Positions 22,651 through 32,144 are shown, counted from the first letter of the stretch. The stretch: 36,020 bases of DNA from Sedimentisphaerales bacterium (GCA_016932895.1 JAFGCA010000550.1:1-36020), one strand, 5' to 3'. Notes: generated by a model not told the origin, from the letters alone. A program made the numbers and translations.

Positions 22651-25600
22651 ATGCGCACCGGACCTGACGGAGAGTCGGACATGCAGAAGTCCCAGAGCGA
22701 CAGTGATCGTGAGTCTCATCTTCTCTTCTTGAGTCACTCGCGTGCCGACACGAAAGCGGCAAGTGCGCTCGCAGAGCGCATCGAGAGCACGCCGGAGGCA
22801 CGGAAACGTGGATTGAAGGTTTGGCTCGATAAGAAAGACCTGAAGGCAGGCGAGCCCTGGCAAGCACAGCTTGAGCAGGCCCTCGAACATGATTCCACCG
22901 CCTTTGCCGTTTATGTGGGCAGTGGGGGCGTTGTCAATTGGGTAAGGAGCGAAACGTGCGTTGCGTTGTCCCGTGCGCAAAGTGATCCCGACTACCCGTT
23001 CATTCCGATTCTCAGCCAAGAGTGCGGCGGCAGTGAAGCATTGCCGGCCTTTGCACGCCTATACCAAGGCGTCATCGACGTCGAACGTGAACCAGAGGAA
23101 TTCGCCAAACTCCTTCGCGCTGCGACGAGAGACAGCGGTCGCGCCCGGCTCCAACTTGTCGACGAGCCTTTCGTAGGGCTTGAGGCCTTTCAGGCGGGAG
23201 ATGCCCATCTGTTCTTTGGGCGAGACGAGGAGGCGGATGAGCTGGTCGAGCGACTGAAGCGTCTTGACCAACCGCGGCTGCTGATGGTCGTGGGGGACAG
23301 CGGTGCTGGAAAGTCCTCACTGGTCAAGGCAGGGCTGGTCCCCCGATACCGAGGGGGCGCGCTGGCCAAAGGACATGACCCTCGCTCTGACGCCGTCATT
23401 TGGCATGTGGTGGAAACCCGACCGAGGAGCAATCCCTTTGATGCACTGGCTGACAGCGTAGCGGAGGGGGCCAGGATGATCGGTCAGGGACAGGGGAACA
23501 TTCGTGAGCTAAGAAAGATGGTGCGCGGTCAAGACCCTCAAGAGGTTGCAGACGCCCTCAGGGACGGTGCTCCGGGAAATGCGAAGATTCTGGTTGTAAT
23601 CGACCAGTTCGAGGAACTGTTCACACTAAGTGACAAAACGTCCCGGAGACCCTACATCGAGACGCTCCTGCGTCTGGCAAGACATGACAGTCCCGCCGAG
23701 CTACGCGTTGTGCTGACGATGCGTCGTGATTACTACAACCTCTGCCGCGAATATTCAGATCTCTACGCCTGCCTGGAAGACAGAAAGCGCGACGCAAAGT
23801 TCTCAGTCCGCCGCATGTCAGACAAACAGCTGAGAAGCGCAATCGAGTGTCCGCTTGCGCTAACGAACATTTGCGATAGCGATGTGTTTGTGGAGCAGGT
23901 GCTGGCTGATGTAGGCGACCAGCCAGGCGAACTTGCGCTGCTGGAGATGGCGTTGACGGAGAGTTGGCGGCGCCGCAGCGAGTTCGACGGTGATATGCTT
24001 CAAGCCTATACGAGTATAGGCGGTACAGCGGGGGCGTTGGCCAATGTGGCAGACGAGGCCCTTGGCAAGCTTAGTGAGGTGGAGCAGAAGCTCGCCGAGG
24101 CAAGCCTCATTCGCCTCGTTCGATTGGGCGAGACAGGCGGCACCACACGCCGAGTAGCCACACGGGATGAGTTTTCAGAGGATGCGTGGCGCGTGCTGCA
24201 GAAGCTGGCCAGCGAAGAATACCACCGACTAATACACGTAGGCGGCACTGCGTCTCCGAAGGAAACCGCCGGTGATTTCGAAAGTCAGGTATCGGACGAG
24301 ACAATCGAAGCGAAAGGGCGATCACCGAGAGAGCGAGACACCCAGCAGATGGTCGAGACGGCTGAGCTTGCTCACGAAGCGCTTGTCTCACAGTGGCCTC
24401 AGTTTCAAGAGTGGTTGCAGGCATCACCAAATCTGAAACGTATTCACGACGGTTTGATCATCGCGGCCAAACGGTGGGCGGCGACCACCACAAAGAGGGC
24501 GAACGAGCTGCTGGCGGCCAATCGTCTGGCTGACGCCCTCGCCCTGATGAACGGCCATCCTCTGTGGTTATCCAAACAAGAACACGCGTTCATTGTGGCC
24601 AGTCGAAGGCGAGCCACGGTGCGAAGCCTCGTCGCGAAGGGGGCAGTAGTCTCGCTTGTCGCGGTGACGGTCACCGCCGTCTGGCTCGGCTACCGCGCCG
24701 AAGAACGACGAGTGATCGCTTTGGCCCGCGAGCTGGCAGCTCAATCCGAGCTAACGCGGAACGAGTCGGCCTCTTACCTCCAGCGTAGCACATTGCTGGC
24801 AGTGGAGTCTTTGGGCCGGCATCCCTTTCCGTTTTTGGAGGGCGACCAGGCTGCGCGACACAGCTTGGCTTTACTGGCGCGTCCCGTTCGCAAGATGGAA
24901 CGGAAATCTCAGCAGTGGATCTCCTCGGCCGTCTTCAGTAGCAACGGCCAACAGGTAGCAGCCGTATGTGGGGATAAGAGCGCCCGTGTGTGGCAGGCCG
25001 CCGACGGCCGTGAACTCGCCGTCATAGATTTAGTCCGGGGTGGTGATCCGACCAAGATCGTTGCGCATTCGGTGGCCTTTAGTCCGAATGGGGAATACCT
25101 CGCCACGGCCAATTCAAACACGGTGCGCTTATGGAACTGGTCAGAGCTTGATGAGCCCGTTTGGCAGGGACCTCATGAGGGCACGGTATATTGCATTACC
25201 TTCAGCCCCGACGGGAAGCGCTTGGCTGTGGGTAGTGGACAGACCGCCCGCGTGTGGGAGTGGAGCGCATCCGCTGACGAGAGTCATCTGGAGGTGGAGC
25301 TCAACGGTACCGTGTATTCTGTAGCTTTCAGCCCAGATGGCAAGCGCTTGGCCACAGCCGGTGAAGATCCAAACGTATGGGTATGGGATGCCAATACGGG
25401 CGAAGAAGTCAAATGCATCAACAATGGGGACACCGTCCGTTGCGTGGCTTTCAGCCCGGACGAGAAGCACTTGGCCACGGCAAGCAATGACCGTACGGCA
25501 CGGATTTGGGATGCCGATATTGGAGAAGAAATCATACGCCTTGAGCATGAGGATGCCGTGCATTCCGTGGTTTTCAGTCCGGACGGACAATACCTGGCTA

Positions 25601-27042
25601 CGGCAAGTGAAGACCACACTGCACGGATGTGGGACGCCCATGATGGAGAAGAGATCGTACGCATCAACCATGAGGGGGCCGTGCGTTCCGTGGTTTTCAG
25701 CCCAAACAGACAATACCTGGCCACGGCGAGCGGCGACGGGTCCCTGCGGCTGTGGGAGTCCGGCAGGCCCGAGCAGGAAATCGCGTGGGTGGTCCGGGAC
25801 AATGTCAGACACCCCGTCGCCTTCAGTCCAGACGAGAAATACCAAGGCATGGCCGGTAGCGACAGCGCCACGTGGCTCTGGGGTGCTGGCTCCTACGGAC
25901 GAGCAAGGTTGGGCTGGAGACAGAAAGAGTACTCTGTAGCCTTCAGCCCGGACGGCAAGCACGTGGCCACGGCCAGCCGAGACGCCAACACAGTGTGGCT
26001 TTGGGACGCGACGAGTGGCGACAGAGTCGCAGAGATGAATCATGAGACGAAGCCGCAATTCATCCGCTTCAGCCCGCACGGCGGATATCTGGCGACAGTA
26101 GATGTCAACCACTCAGCACGGGTGTGGGATGTGGAAAGCCGCAGGACGGTTGTGCGATTGATGGGAGACATTGGAAGATCTATTTGCTTCAGCCCGGACG
26201 AAAGGTATCTGGCCACGGCAAGTGGAAACATCGCACAAGTCTGGGAGTGGAAGGCACATTCCGTCGCAAAGACAGTCGCGCAATTCGCGGGCCATGAGGA
26301 TGACATCCAGGCCCTCTGCTTCCATCCGAACGGGAAGTACCTGGCGACAGCAGCGAGGGACGCAACCGCCCGGGTGTGGGAGTGGAAAACACATGCCGAC
26401 ACCAAGGAAATCGCGCGCGTCAAGCATGATGACGACGTCTGGTTCGTCTGTTTCAGTGCCGACGGAAAGTACCTCGCTACCGCAAGCAAGGATCATACAG
26501 CGCGAGTGTGGCGGTGGAGAGCACGTGAAGGCAGGAAAGAAGTCGCGCGCATGTATCATGACAAGATTCGGGTACATGCTGTGGCCTTTGGCCCTGACGC
26601 GAAGTACCTGGCGACGGGCAGTGACAAAGTGCGAATCTGGGAGGTGGCTAGCGGCAAAGAAGTCGCGCGGATGGACCATGAAGGAGAAATACGCGTCGTC
26701 GCGTTCAGCCGAAACGGAAGGTACGTGGCGGCAGAAGGGCAAGACGGAACCACATGGATGCACCTTTGGCGACCGGAGGACCTGGCCGCCGAGGCACGTT
26801 CACGCCTCACGCGCAATCTGACCTATGAAGAATGGCAGCGTTATTTCCCTGATGAGCCGTATCGCAAGACCCGCCAAGATCTGCCCATCCATTACAGTCT
26901 TGTGGATGCGGGCAAGAACCTCGCGCGACAAGGTGACCTCGCGGGCGCGCGGGCCCTCTTGCGCCAGGCCCGCAAGCTACAGCCCGACCTCCATCTCGAC
27001 CCAGAAGCAACAGTCGAGCAACTTGCCCCTCCACCCCGATAA
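22651..27042 (+). CDS. TIR - nSTAND P-loop NTPase - TM - WD40 (15 blades) protein
   Basis: 1463 aa from ATG 22651 (GAGGTG upstream); ATG 22681, with GGAGAG at good spacing, is an equally plausible start just before the TIR domain. Numbering here is from 22651. The TIR domain (about 22-160) starts 'HLLFLSHSRADT' and has 'WVRSETCVAL', where Glu101 fits the NADase catalytic position. Next are 'HLFFGRDEEADELV' and Walker A G-D-S-G-A-G-K-S (215-222), Walker B 'ILVVIDQFEELF' (313-324), 'TMRRDYY', and a helical STAND region to about 650. One membrane segment follows at about 663-680 (VVSLVAVTVTAVWLGY). Then come 15 WD40-like repeats (about 750-1375, core 'FSPDGKYLATAS..ARVW') and a tail 'LTRNLTYEEWQRYFPDEPY'. 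The layout fits an NTP-driven oligomerising immune or cell-death protein with TIR as effector and WD40 as sensor. Confidence 0.88.
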   Translation: MRTGPDGESDMQKSQSDSDRESHLLFLSHSRADTKAASALAERIESTPEARKRGLKVWLDKKDLKAGEPWQAQLEQALEHDSTAFAVYVGSGGVVNWVRSETCVALSRAQSDPDYPFIPILSQECGGSEALPAFARLYQGVIDVEREPEEFAKLLRAATRDSGRARLQLVDEPFVGLEAFQAGDAHLFFGRDEEADELVERLKRLDQPRLLMVVGDSGAGKSSLVKAGLVPRYRGGALAKGHDPRSDAVIWHVVETRPRSNPFDALADSVAEGARMIGQGQGNIRELRKMVRGQDPQEVADALRDGAPGNAKILVVIDQFEELFTLSDKTSRRPYIETLLRLARHDSPAELRVVLTMRRDYYNLCREYSDLYACLEDRKRDAKFSVRRMSDKQLRSAIECPLALTNICDSDVFVEQVLADVGDQPGELALLEMALTESWRRRSEFDGDMLQAYTSIGGTAGALANVADEALGKLSEVEQKLAEASLIRLVRLGETGGTTRRVATRDEFSEDAWRVLQKLASEEYHRLIHVGGTASPKETAGDFESQVSDETIEAKGRSPRERDTQQMVETAELAHEALVSQWPQFQEWLQASPNLKRIHDGLIIAAKRWAATTTKRANELLAANRLADALALMNGHPLWLSKQEHAFIVASRRRATVRSLVAKGAVVSLVAVTVTAVWLGYRAEERRVIALARELAAQSELTRNESASYLQRSTLLAVESLGRHPFPFLEGDQAARHSLALLARPVRKMERKSQQWISSAVFSSNGQQVAAVCGDKSARVWQAADGRELAVIDLVRGGDPTKIVAHSVAFSPNGEYLATANSNTVRLWNWSELDEPVWQGPHEGTVYCITFSPDGKRLAVGSGQTARVWEWSASADESHLEVELNGTVYSVAFSPDGKRLATAGEDPNVWVWDANTGEEVKCINNGDTVRCVAFSPDEKHLATASNDRTARIWDADIGEEIIRLEHEDAVHSVVFSPDGQYLATASEDHTARMWDAHDGEEIVRINHEGAVRSVVFSPNRQYLATASGDGSLRLWESGRPEQEIAWVVRDNVRHPVAFSPDEKYQGMAGSDSATWLWGAGSYGRARLGWRQKEYSVAFSPDGKHVATASRDANTVWLWDATSGDRVAEMNHETKPQFIRFSPHGGYLATVDVNHSARVWDVESRRTVVRLMGDIGRSICFSPDERYLATASGNIAQVWEWKAHSVAKTVAQFAGHEDDIQALCFHPNGKYLATAARDATARVWEWKTHADTKEIARVKHDDDVWFVCFSADGKYLATASKDHTARVWRWRAREGRKEVARMYHDKIRVHAVAFGPDAKYLATGSDKVRIWEVASGKEVARMDHEGEIRVVAFSRNGRYVAAEGQDGTTWMHLWRPEDLAAEARSRLTRNLTYEEWQRYFPDEPYRKTRQDLPIHYSLVDAGKNLARQGDLAGARALLRQARKLQPDLHLDPEATVEQLAPPPR
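24920..26780 (+). repeat. Tandem WD40-coding repeats within the TIR-STAND gene
   Basis: About 120-nt units recur 15 times, each with a version of TTCAGCCCGGACGG..AAGTACCTGGC and a later GTGTGGGA block. Spacing is mostly regular, but blades 11-13 carry longer linkers (WEWKAHSVAKTV-type). The DNA similarity between neighbouring units, such as 25550-25660 and 25660-25760, suggests blade duplication and recombination. The same repeats create long antisense open frames that are not genes. Confidence 0.7.
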
Positions 27043-27120
27043 CGTCGAGACAAAGCCTCGCGCGCTCCCCTCATATCGAGACACCGCGGCGAGCTTGCGA
27101 AACCAAGTCGTTATCAGCGT

Positions 27121-30100
27121 TTACTGTCCACCAACGCAACTGTACGCATACCATACGATGCCCTGATCCTGCCAATCTGCCCCCACGCTCTCCCACCTTT
27201 TCGGCTCATCACGGTTCGTCGTGTAGAAGTAGCAGTCGCACGCTCGGCTCCAGAAGCGGTAGACGGGAATTGTGTCGTCAGGGGTACCTGTGGTGCGTTG
27301 ACCCTCCTCATCACGAGGGTAGACAAAGAAAGCTGGTTCACCACCAACAGGTTCCCAAGTACCTGTACCAAACGTGTCGCTTGGGTCTACCGAGTACGCT
27401 GGAGTTCCATTCCCGCCAATGTGGCGAAAACGGTGAACGGGCACGGCGAGGCCATCGTTGACGGCCGAGAAGAAGGCGATACCATCGTAGGAGGGATCGC
27501 GCGCCAGGCCCGCGCTGAGATACTGGTCTCGCTCTTCTTGGTCAGCCGTGAAATACCACCAATCGGTCGAGTGAGGTGGTGACCGGAAGCGATAGACGGG
27601 CGGGCCCGGTGCTCCTGACCCAGTAGTGTCCACGCCCAACTCAGGTTTCTTGCCGACTTCCGCATTGTACTGGTCGTCGAGCGTGAACTGCCACTGTTCC
27701 GGGCCCCAGCTATTGAAACCGCATGCCGTCACGGTGGCCATGCGGGTGCTGTCCCTGTCCACAGTAATCTCGAACGAACCGTCCCCTTTTGTCACGGCTT
27801 TGCGGTTTGGGTCGCCGAGCAAGGTAACCACCGCGCCGGACACAGTCTCAAGCTTTTCTGTGCCCTCGATCCACACCTTCCCCCTCAGCCTTCCGGCGCT
27901 AATGCTGGGGTGGATCACCTTGACGTCGGACATGTAGAACACACCGCATGGGTCCTGGCTTGCAGAGACGACCGAGCTTGACAGGCGGATCAGATTAGGC
28001 TCTGGTAGCGGCACCACGTTCGAGTCTATCGCGATTCCATTGGGGTCTAGGATAATGATGTTCGGATCCGGACTGGGATCCAAGCCCACGCCAATGGATA
28101 GCGCCCGAACCGCAGTGAGATCCACACTCGCGCCCGAAAGTGAGCTGAGCGGTATTCTCCACTCGTTCCACTCGGCCGTTAGGAGGATCCTCGAATCGGG
28201 ATGCTCCACTCGCACCGGTCCGGATTGGACCCCATCCTCGCTCGTGAGCTCGATAAACAAAGGCGCCGGATCGTTGTCCGGATCACCGTATATGTACAAG
28301 GCCAGGGCTTCAGCACCCTCCAAATCCCAGTTCTGTGGAATTGTCCAGGTACGGAGTATTCGAGAGAAGCCGACGTAGGTGAATTCAATCGATTTGATCC
28401 CCGCATAGTGAAAGGGCGCCGCCGTTTGGCGGATGACTTCGATGGACGCGCCACCGTCAACACTCCAGTTGCGCAAGATGTCTACAGCGTCGAGCTGATA
28501 GCTCTCGAAGTCATCAATGGCGAGGACCACGCGGGGGCCGAGCACGGGCCGCAGAGGGCCGGCCGGAATGATCTGGCGCTCCATCGTGGCGGTTTGCCAC
28601 TTCAACTGCGCCACGGCCTCGCCAGTGTTGTCGTACCACTCCATCGTCAACGCATAAACGCCTGCCTCAAGGTACCACTGAGCGCTGACGTTGTCCGTGG
28701 CCCCGTGATCCGTCCAGTCGTCGATGATCAGTTCACCGTCCAGCCACACGCGCACCCCATCGTCGGTCGTGCTGACAAATGTATAGGTATCAGCTACTGG
28801 AATCTCGAGCGTCGCCGTCCATCGGGCTGATACCTGATCGCTAAGACCGGCGGCCACTTCCCCCAGGCCCCAGTTGTGATCGACCGCCTCGTCGAGTTGT
28901 ACCAGCCGTGGGGTGCCCTCAAGATCCCTTCCCTCGAAGTACTCGACCTGTGTGCCGCCGGTGGGGCCAGTCGTGCTGAATGTCCAGACGTCGCCGAGAC
29001 TTATGGTGCCGGTGTTGTCCATCTTATCGACGGCCCAGTAGTACGTCACGTTCTCCTCTAATCGGCCTGGCTCATACGTCGTCCCAGGCTGGTTGCCTCT
29101 GTAGACGCTGTCGTCGCGATTTACCACCGCCGCTGCCGTTTTTCCGAAGTAGATCTCATGTGCAACGGCGTTCAACCCCGGCTGCCAGCTCAGCACGGGT
29201 TGAAGCTCAACCCACATCGCGCCTAAGGAAGGGTACGGCCCCAATGCGGTGGTCGACCCGGTTGAAAAGCGCCATAGGTCACCTTGATGGACCGTCACGC
29301 CATCAGCTTCGATTTCATCGATCCGCCAGTAGTATGTGACCCCTGACTCGAATCCAGGCGCGTGGAAGTACAACGACGCGGGCGTCCTCCGAGAAACGAG
29401 ATCGTCCGGGCCCAGATCGGGGCTGGTTCCGAGGTAGACATTATGAAGTGCGGCCGTCTCGCCGGGCGTCCAGCGAAGCAACGCCGTTTCTGCCACGTCC
29501 GCGGCGCCGTCGCCTGGCTGAGGCTCGGAGGCCTTCAGGGACAAGTTCGAGGCCCCTTCCATTGCCTCACCGATCTCGTCTTGGGTTAGGCTCCGATCGT
29601 AGATGCGTACATCGTCCATCGCGCCGGACCAGAGAGTGTCGGTCTGAAGGCCTCCGGCGGCGCCTATCACCAATGCACCCGCTGATACCGCGATGGTATC
29701 CGGGTTACTGAAAGCCCTCAACACGGCGTTCTCATAGAGCGTGAGTGTAGTGCCATCCCATGTCAGAGCAACGTGATGCCATCCGCCGTCGTCAATGGGA
29801 ATGCCAGAGGACAGTCGCTCGGGCCATAGACCCCTGCGTCCAACGGGGGTCATGAGGAAACCGGAACCCGGGTCCGCCACCAGCCAGGACTCCCCTCCTC
29901 TCTGGGAGGCAATCACGCGTCCACGTGCGTCTCCCCTGATCCATGCCAGTCCGGTGAGCGATTCGCCAGCCAGGCCAAAGAGGGGATCGACGAGGACGTA
30001 GTTGTGTGACCCGTCGAACATCAGCGCGCCATCGCGTTGCCCCGGGCCCCATTGGGCGAGGCCAAAGATCGTTCCCGTGTTGCCGTTGCCCGACGAGTCC

Positions 30101-30234
30101 CGGGCCACCGCCCCCGTGCCTTCGTCCAGCTTCCACCATCCCACTAGGTTCGGCTGCGCCGCCTCGACCACGGTTGTTGCCGCCAAGAGGAATAACACCC
30201 CGAAGGAAACGAACAGATATGCTCTCTTGTACAT
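27121..30234 (-). CDS. Large secreted LamG / PA14 / Fn3-like protein with C-terminal DUF5648-like repeats
   Basis: 1037 aa. The ATG at 30234 follows GAGGGAGGATTGCC. Signal peptide at about 1-26. LamG domain about 29-235 ('LVGWWKLDEGTGAVARDSSG', 'WHHVALTWDG', 'DDVRIYDRSLTQDEI'). Fn3-like units about 240-425 (each ending 'YYWRIDEI' or 'YYWAVDKM'). PA14-like module about 430-548 ('VEYFEGRDLEG', 'YTFVSTTDDGVRVWLDGELIIDDW'). A jelly-roll-like module starts 'IDDFESYQLD' at about 571. A carboxypeptidase-regulatory-like fold lies at about 778-860 ('GRLRGKVWIEGT'). The C terminus (about 870-1037) has 'VYRFRSPPHSTDWWYFT' and 'VYRFWSRACDCYFYTTN', the DUF5648 style. It is probably a surface-exposed binding protein. 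It converges on the TIR gene with 78 nt between the stops. Confidence 0.85.
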   Translation of the reverse strand: MYKRAYLFVSFGVLFLLAATTVVEAAQPNLVGWWKLDEGTGAVARDSSGNGNTGTIFGLAQWGPGQRDGALMFDGSHNYVLVDPLFGLAGESLTGLAWIRGDARGRVIASQRGGESWLVADPGSGFLMTPVGRRGLWPERLSSGIPIDDGGWHHVALTWDGTTLTLYENAVLRAFSNPDTIAVSAGALVIGAAGGLQTDTLWSGAMDDVRIYDRSLTQDEIGEAMEGASNLSLKASEPQPGDGAADVAETALLRWTPGETAALHNVYLGTSPDLGPDDLVSRRTPASLYFHAPGFESGVTYYWRIDEIEADGVTVHQGDLWRFSTGSTTALGPYPSLGAMWVELQPVLSWQPGLNAVAHEIYFGKTAAAVVNRDDSVYRGNQPGTTYEPGRLEENVTYYWAVDKMDNTGTISLGDVWTFSTTGPTGGTQVEYFEGRDLEGTPRLVQLDEAVDHNWGLGEVAAGLSDQVSARWTATLEIPVADTYTFVSTTDDGVRVWLDGELIIDDWTDHGATDNVSAQWYLEAGVYALTMEWYDNTGEAVAQLKWQTATMERQIIPAGPLRPVLGPRVVLAIDDFESYQLDAVDILRNWSVDGGASIEVIRQTAAPFHYAGIKSIEFTYVGFSRILRTWTIPQNWDLEGAEALALYIYGDPDNDPAPLFIELTSEDGVQSGPVRVEHPDSRILLTAEWNEWRIPLSSLSGASVDLTAVRALSIGVGLDPSPDPNIIILDPNGIAIDSNVVPLPEPNLIRLSSSVVSASQDPCGVFYMSDVKVIHPSISAGRLRGKVWIEGTEKLETVSGAVVTLLGDPNRKAVTKGDGSFEITVDRDSTRMATVTACGFNSWGPEQWQFTLDDQYNAEVGKKPELGVDTTGSGAPGPPVYRFRSPPHSTDWWYFTADQEERDQYLSAGLARDPSYDGIAFFSAVNDGLAVPVHRFRHIGGNGTPAYSVDPSDTFGTGTWEPVGGEPAFFVYPRDEEGQRTTGTPDDTIPVYRFWSRACDCYFYTTNRDEPKRWESVGADWQDQGIVWYAYSCVGGQ

Positions 30235-30508
30235 GGCAATCCTCCCTCAAGTTGGGCACCCAGATCGTTGCCGCCGTCATCCGATGTCTCAGTGAAGCAA
30301 CGCCCTTCGAGACGCGGTTGTGTTTACCCTTGGTCGGCCAATAGGTACTCAAGTGCCGCGAGCGACCGGCGCTGCCCGTTCACACGAAGCTCGGGTCGAA
30401 TCCTCACTCACGAACACCTGCCAACATCCTCATTGCGACCCTCCCGCAGGTGGTGCAGCCCCGGGGCCGGTCCTCTCGGGCCCACAATGAAGCTTCCAAC
30501 GTACTTTC

Positions 30509-30537
30509 ACTGTACTGCCTTAATCCGCACCTGTCAA
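30509..30537 (-). promoter_or_regulatory. Candidate sigma-70 promoter of the LamG/PA14 gene
   Basis: On the minus strand TTGACA (30537-30532), 17-bp spacer, TACAGT (30514-30509). Start near 30502, leaving a leader of about 268 nt before the ATG at 30234. It is among the better consensus matches in the window. Confidence 0.6.
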
Positions 30538-30617
30538 GACCTAAAGCCGCTTTTTGTGGGAGGGAGGCAAACAGTTCCGATGCCTCATCCGATTGGCCAA
30601 CATCTTCGATTTTTGGC

Positions 30618-30647
30618 TTGCCTTTTGCACAGGAGAACAACTATGCT
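30618..30647 (+). promoter_or_regulatory. Candidate promoter of the FadL-like gene
   Basis: TTGCCT (30618-30623), 18-bp spacer, TATGCT (30642-30647), reading towards the outer membrane protein gene. The predicted leader is about 200 nt. Confidence 0.4.
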
Positions 30648-30857
30648 AGTACGTGAAGGAAGGGATGCCAAGGTTCTCAAACTCAACGAGCCGGATCCAT
30701 TGCGGGCGATTGGATGAGTCTCACGATTGAGGCCCTTGCATCCAGGGCGGCTGGTGTGCTGGCATCATCGCAGCACGGTGGAGGCACGAACAGGGATTCC
30801 AGGAGCCGCCGAGCGTTTGGGCGTTCGGCAGCGACAGGAGAATTGGAGGCGAAAAAC

Positions 30858-32144
30858 ATGGCGCGCAAAGACCTACCCAGTACGAACGTGAGCCTTGCAT
30901 GGGGCTGGATGAGAATCGCGGTCATGTTGATGGTCTGGATAGGGAGTGCCAAAAGCACTCAAGCCCAACTCGTTGAAATCACGCCCGAGCCGGTTGGCTC
31001 TGGTGCGCGGGCGCTGGGGCAGTCGGCGTTCATCGCGGTTGCCGACGATGCGACGGCGGCCTCGTGGAATCCGGCTGGCCTGATCAACCTGGAAAGGCCA
31101 GAGGCCTCTTTCGTCGGTGCTTGGAGAAGCACCACCAAGGACTACACCGTGGCCGATCCCGACGAGACCGCTGGCCCGAATACCTGGAGCGCGTACGACA
31201 TCAACTTCATGAGCTACGCCCGCCCTCTAAGGGTTGGGGGGACAGATGTGGTGGTTTCCATCAACTACCATCGGGCCTATGACTTCGGAGCGGAGGTCAG
31301 TGGTTCGGACACCGGCGATGGAACGGAGTTCAGCACTGATTCCGAGGGGTCTGTGTTTGCGTACTCTGTGGCCTTTGGATTTTCCCTGCCTTCTCGGCCG
31401 CAGGTTAGTTTCGGCGCCAGCGTCAACTGGCACACTCAAGGCCTCTGCCGGGATTACGCGTGGAAGCGGAATGAGCTTGCTACGTTTGAGATAGGTACTC
31501 TGGATGAGGACACGTTCGTGCTGTACGAGACATACGACAGTTTCCGCGCATATAACTTCACCTTTGGACTGCTGTGGGACGCATTCGAAAAGGAAGAGAA
31601 CCTGCTGACCCTCGGCGCCGTTTGTCACACTCCGTTCAAGGCCAAGGTCGACTTCGAGAAGACTGGCAGCGAGTTTGAGACTGAGCGTCTGGAGATGGAT
31701 TTTCCGCTGTCCCTCGGCGCGGGTGTGAATTACCGGTTCTCTGACGCGCTAAGTGCGGCTTTCGACGTGGAATGGCGGGACTGGTCTGAGTATGAAATAC
31801 GGAACCGGGATACGGGCGACCGGAAAACGCATTCTAACGAGGACACGTTGGCTTTTCGACTGGGGTTCGAACGCCTGTGGTTCCGCGATCTTGCCGGGGG
31901 ATCGGTGTTCGCACTTCGGGGCGGAGTGTTCTATGAGACGCGCCCGGCGGCAGGGATCGTTGAACCGGCGCCTTTGCACGGTCTCAGTCTCGGTGTTGGC
32001 TGGACCTTGAAAGAGCGTTTCAGTCTGGATCTCGCCTATCAATACCGGTGGGGAGAGGATGAGTTCGATTTCGGTGACACCCGCTATGATTACGAGCTTC
32101 AGGAGCACTTCGTGGTCGGTTCCGTGATAGTATACCTTCGATAG
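30858..32144 (+). CDS. FadL/OmpP1-family outer membrane beta-barrel protein
   Basis: 428 aa from ATG 30858, preceded by TTGGAGGCG. A signal peptide (about 1-36, ending T-Q-A) is followed by 'GSGARALGQSAFIAVADDATAASWNPAGL', the N-terminal signature of the OmpP1/FadL transport family (the DA-A---NPAG motif). The rest alternates polar and hydrophobic strands with aromatic girdles ('GVNYRFSDALSAAFDVEWRDWSEYEI', 'GLSLGVGWTLKERFSLDLAYQYRWG') and ends in Leu-Arg rather than the usual Phe. FadL proteins move hydrophobic molecules across the outer membrane, but the substrate here is unknown. The family also implies a diderm envelope. A lipoprotein gene follows after 128 nt on the same strand and may be co-transcribed. 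Confidence 0.85.
   Translation: MARKDLPSTNVSLAWGWMRIAVMLMVWIGSAKSTQAQLVEITPEPVGSGARALGQSAFIAVADDATAASWNPAGLINLERPEASFVGAWRSTTKDYTVADPDETAGPNTWSAYDINFMSYARPLRVGGTDVVVSINYHRAYDFGAEVSGSDTGDGTEFSTDSEGSVFAYSVAFGFSLPSRPQVSFGASVNWHTQGLCRDYAWKRNELATFEIGTLDEDTFVLYETYDSFRAYNFTFGLLWDAFEKEENLLTLGAVCHTPFKAKVDFEKTGSEFETERLEMDFPLSLGAGVNYRFSDALSAAFDVEWRDWSEYEIRNRDTGDRKTHSNEDTLAFRLGFERLWFRDLAGGSVFALRGGVFYETRPAAGIVEPAPLHGLSLGVGWTLKERFSLDLAYQYRWGEDEFDFGDTRYDYELQEHFVVGSVIVYLR

Larger units (their letters stand above)
30235..30857. other. Divergent intergenic region with two leaders
   Basis: 623 bp hold the divergent promoters for the LamG/PA14 gene (minus) and the FadL-like gene (plus), about 80 bp apart, and both leaders. 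No coding ORF with a credible product was seen. The FadL-like frame is open upstream to 30714, but that part has no ribosome site or signal sequence and is treated as leader. Confidence 0.5.

Noticed and set aside
25141..26112. 323-aa antisense open frame inside the WD40 region
   Set aside because: It arises from the repeated WD40 codons read backwards and shows periodic low-complexity sequence; the sense frame is clearly coding.
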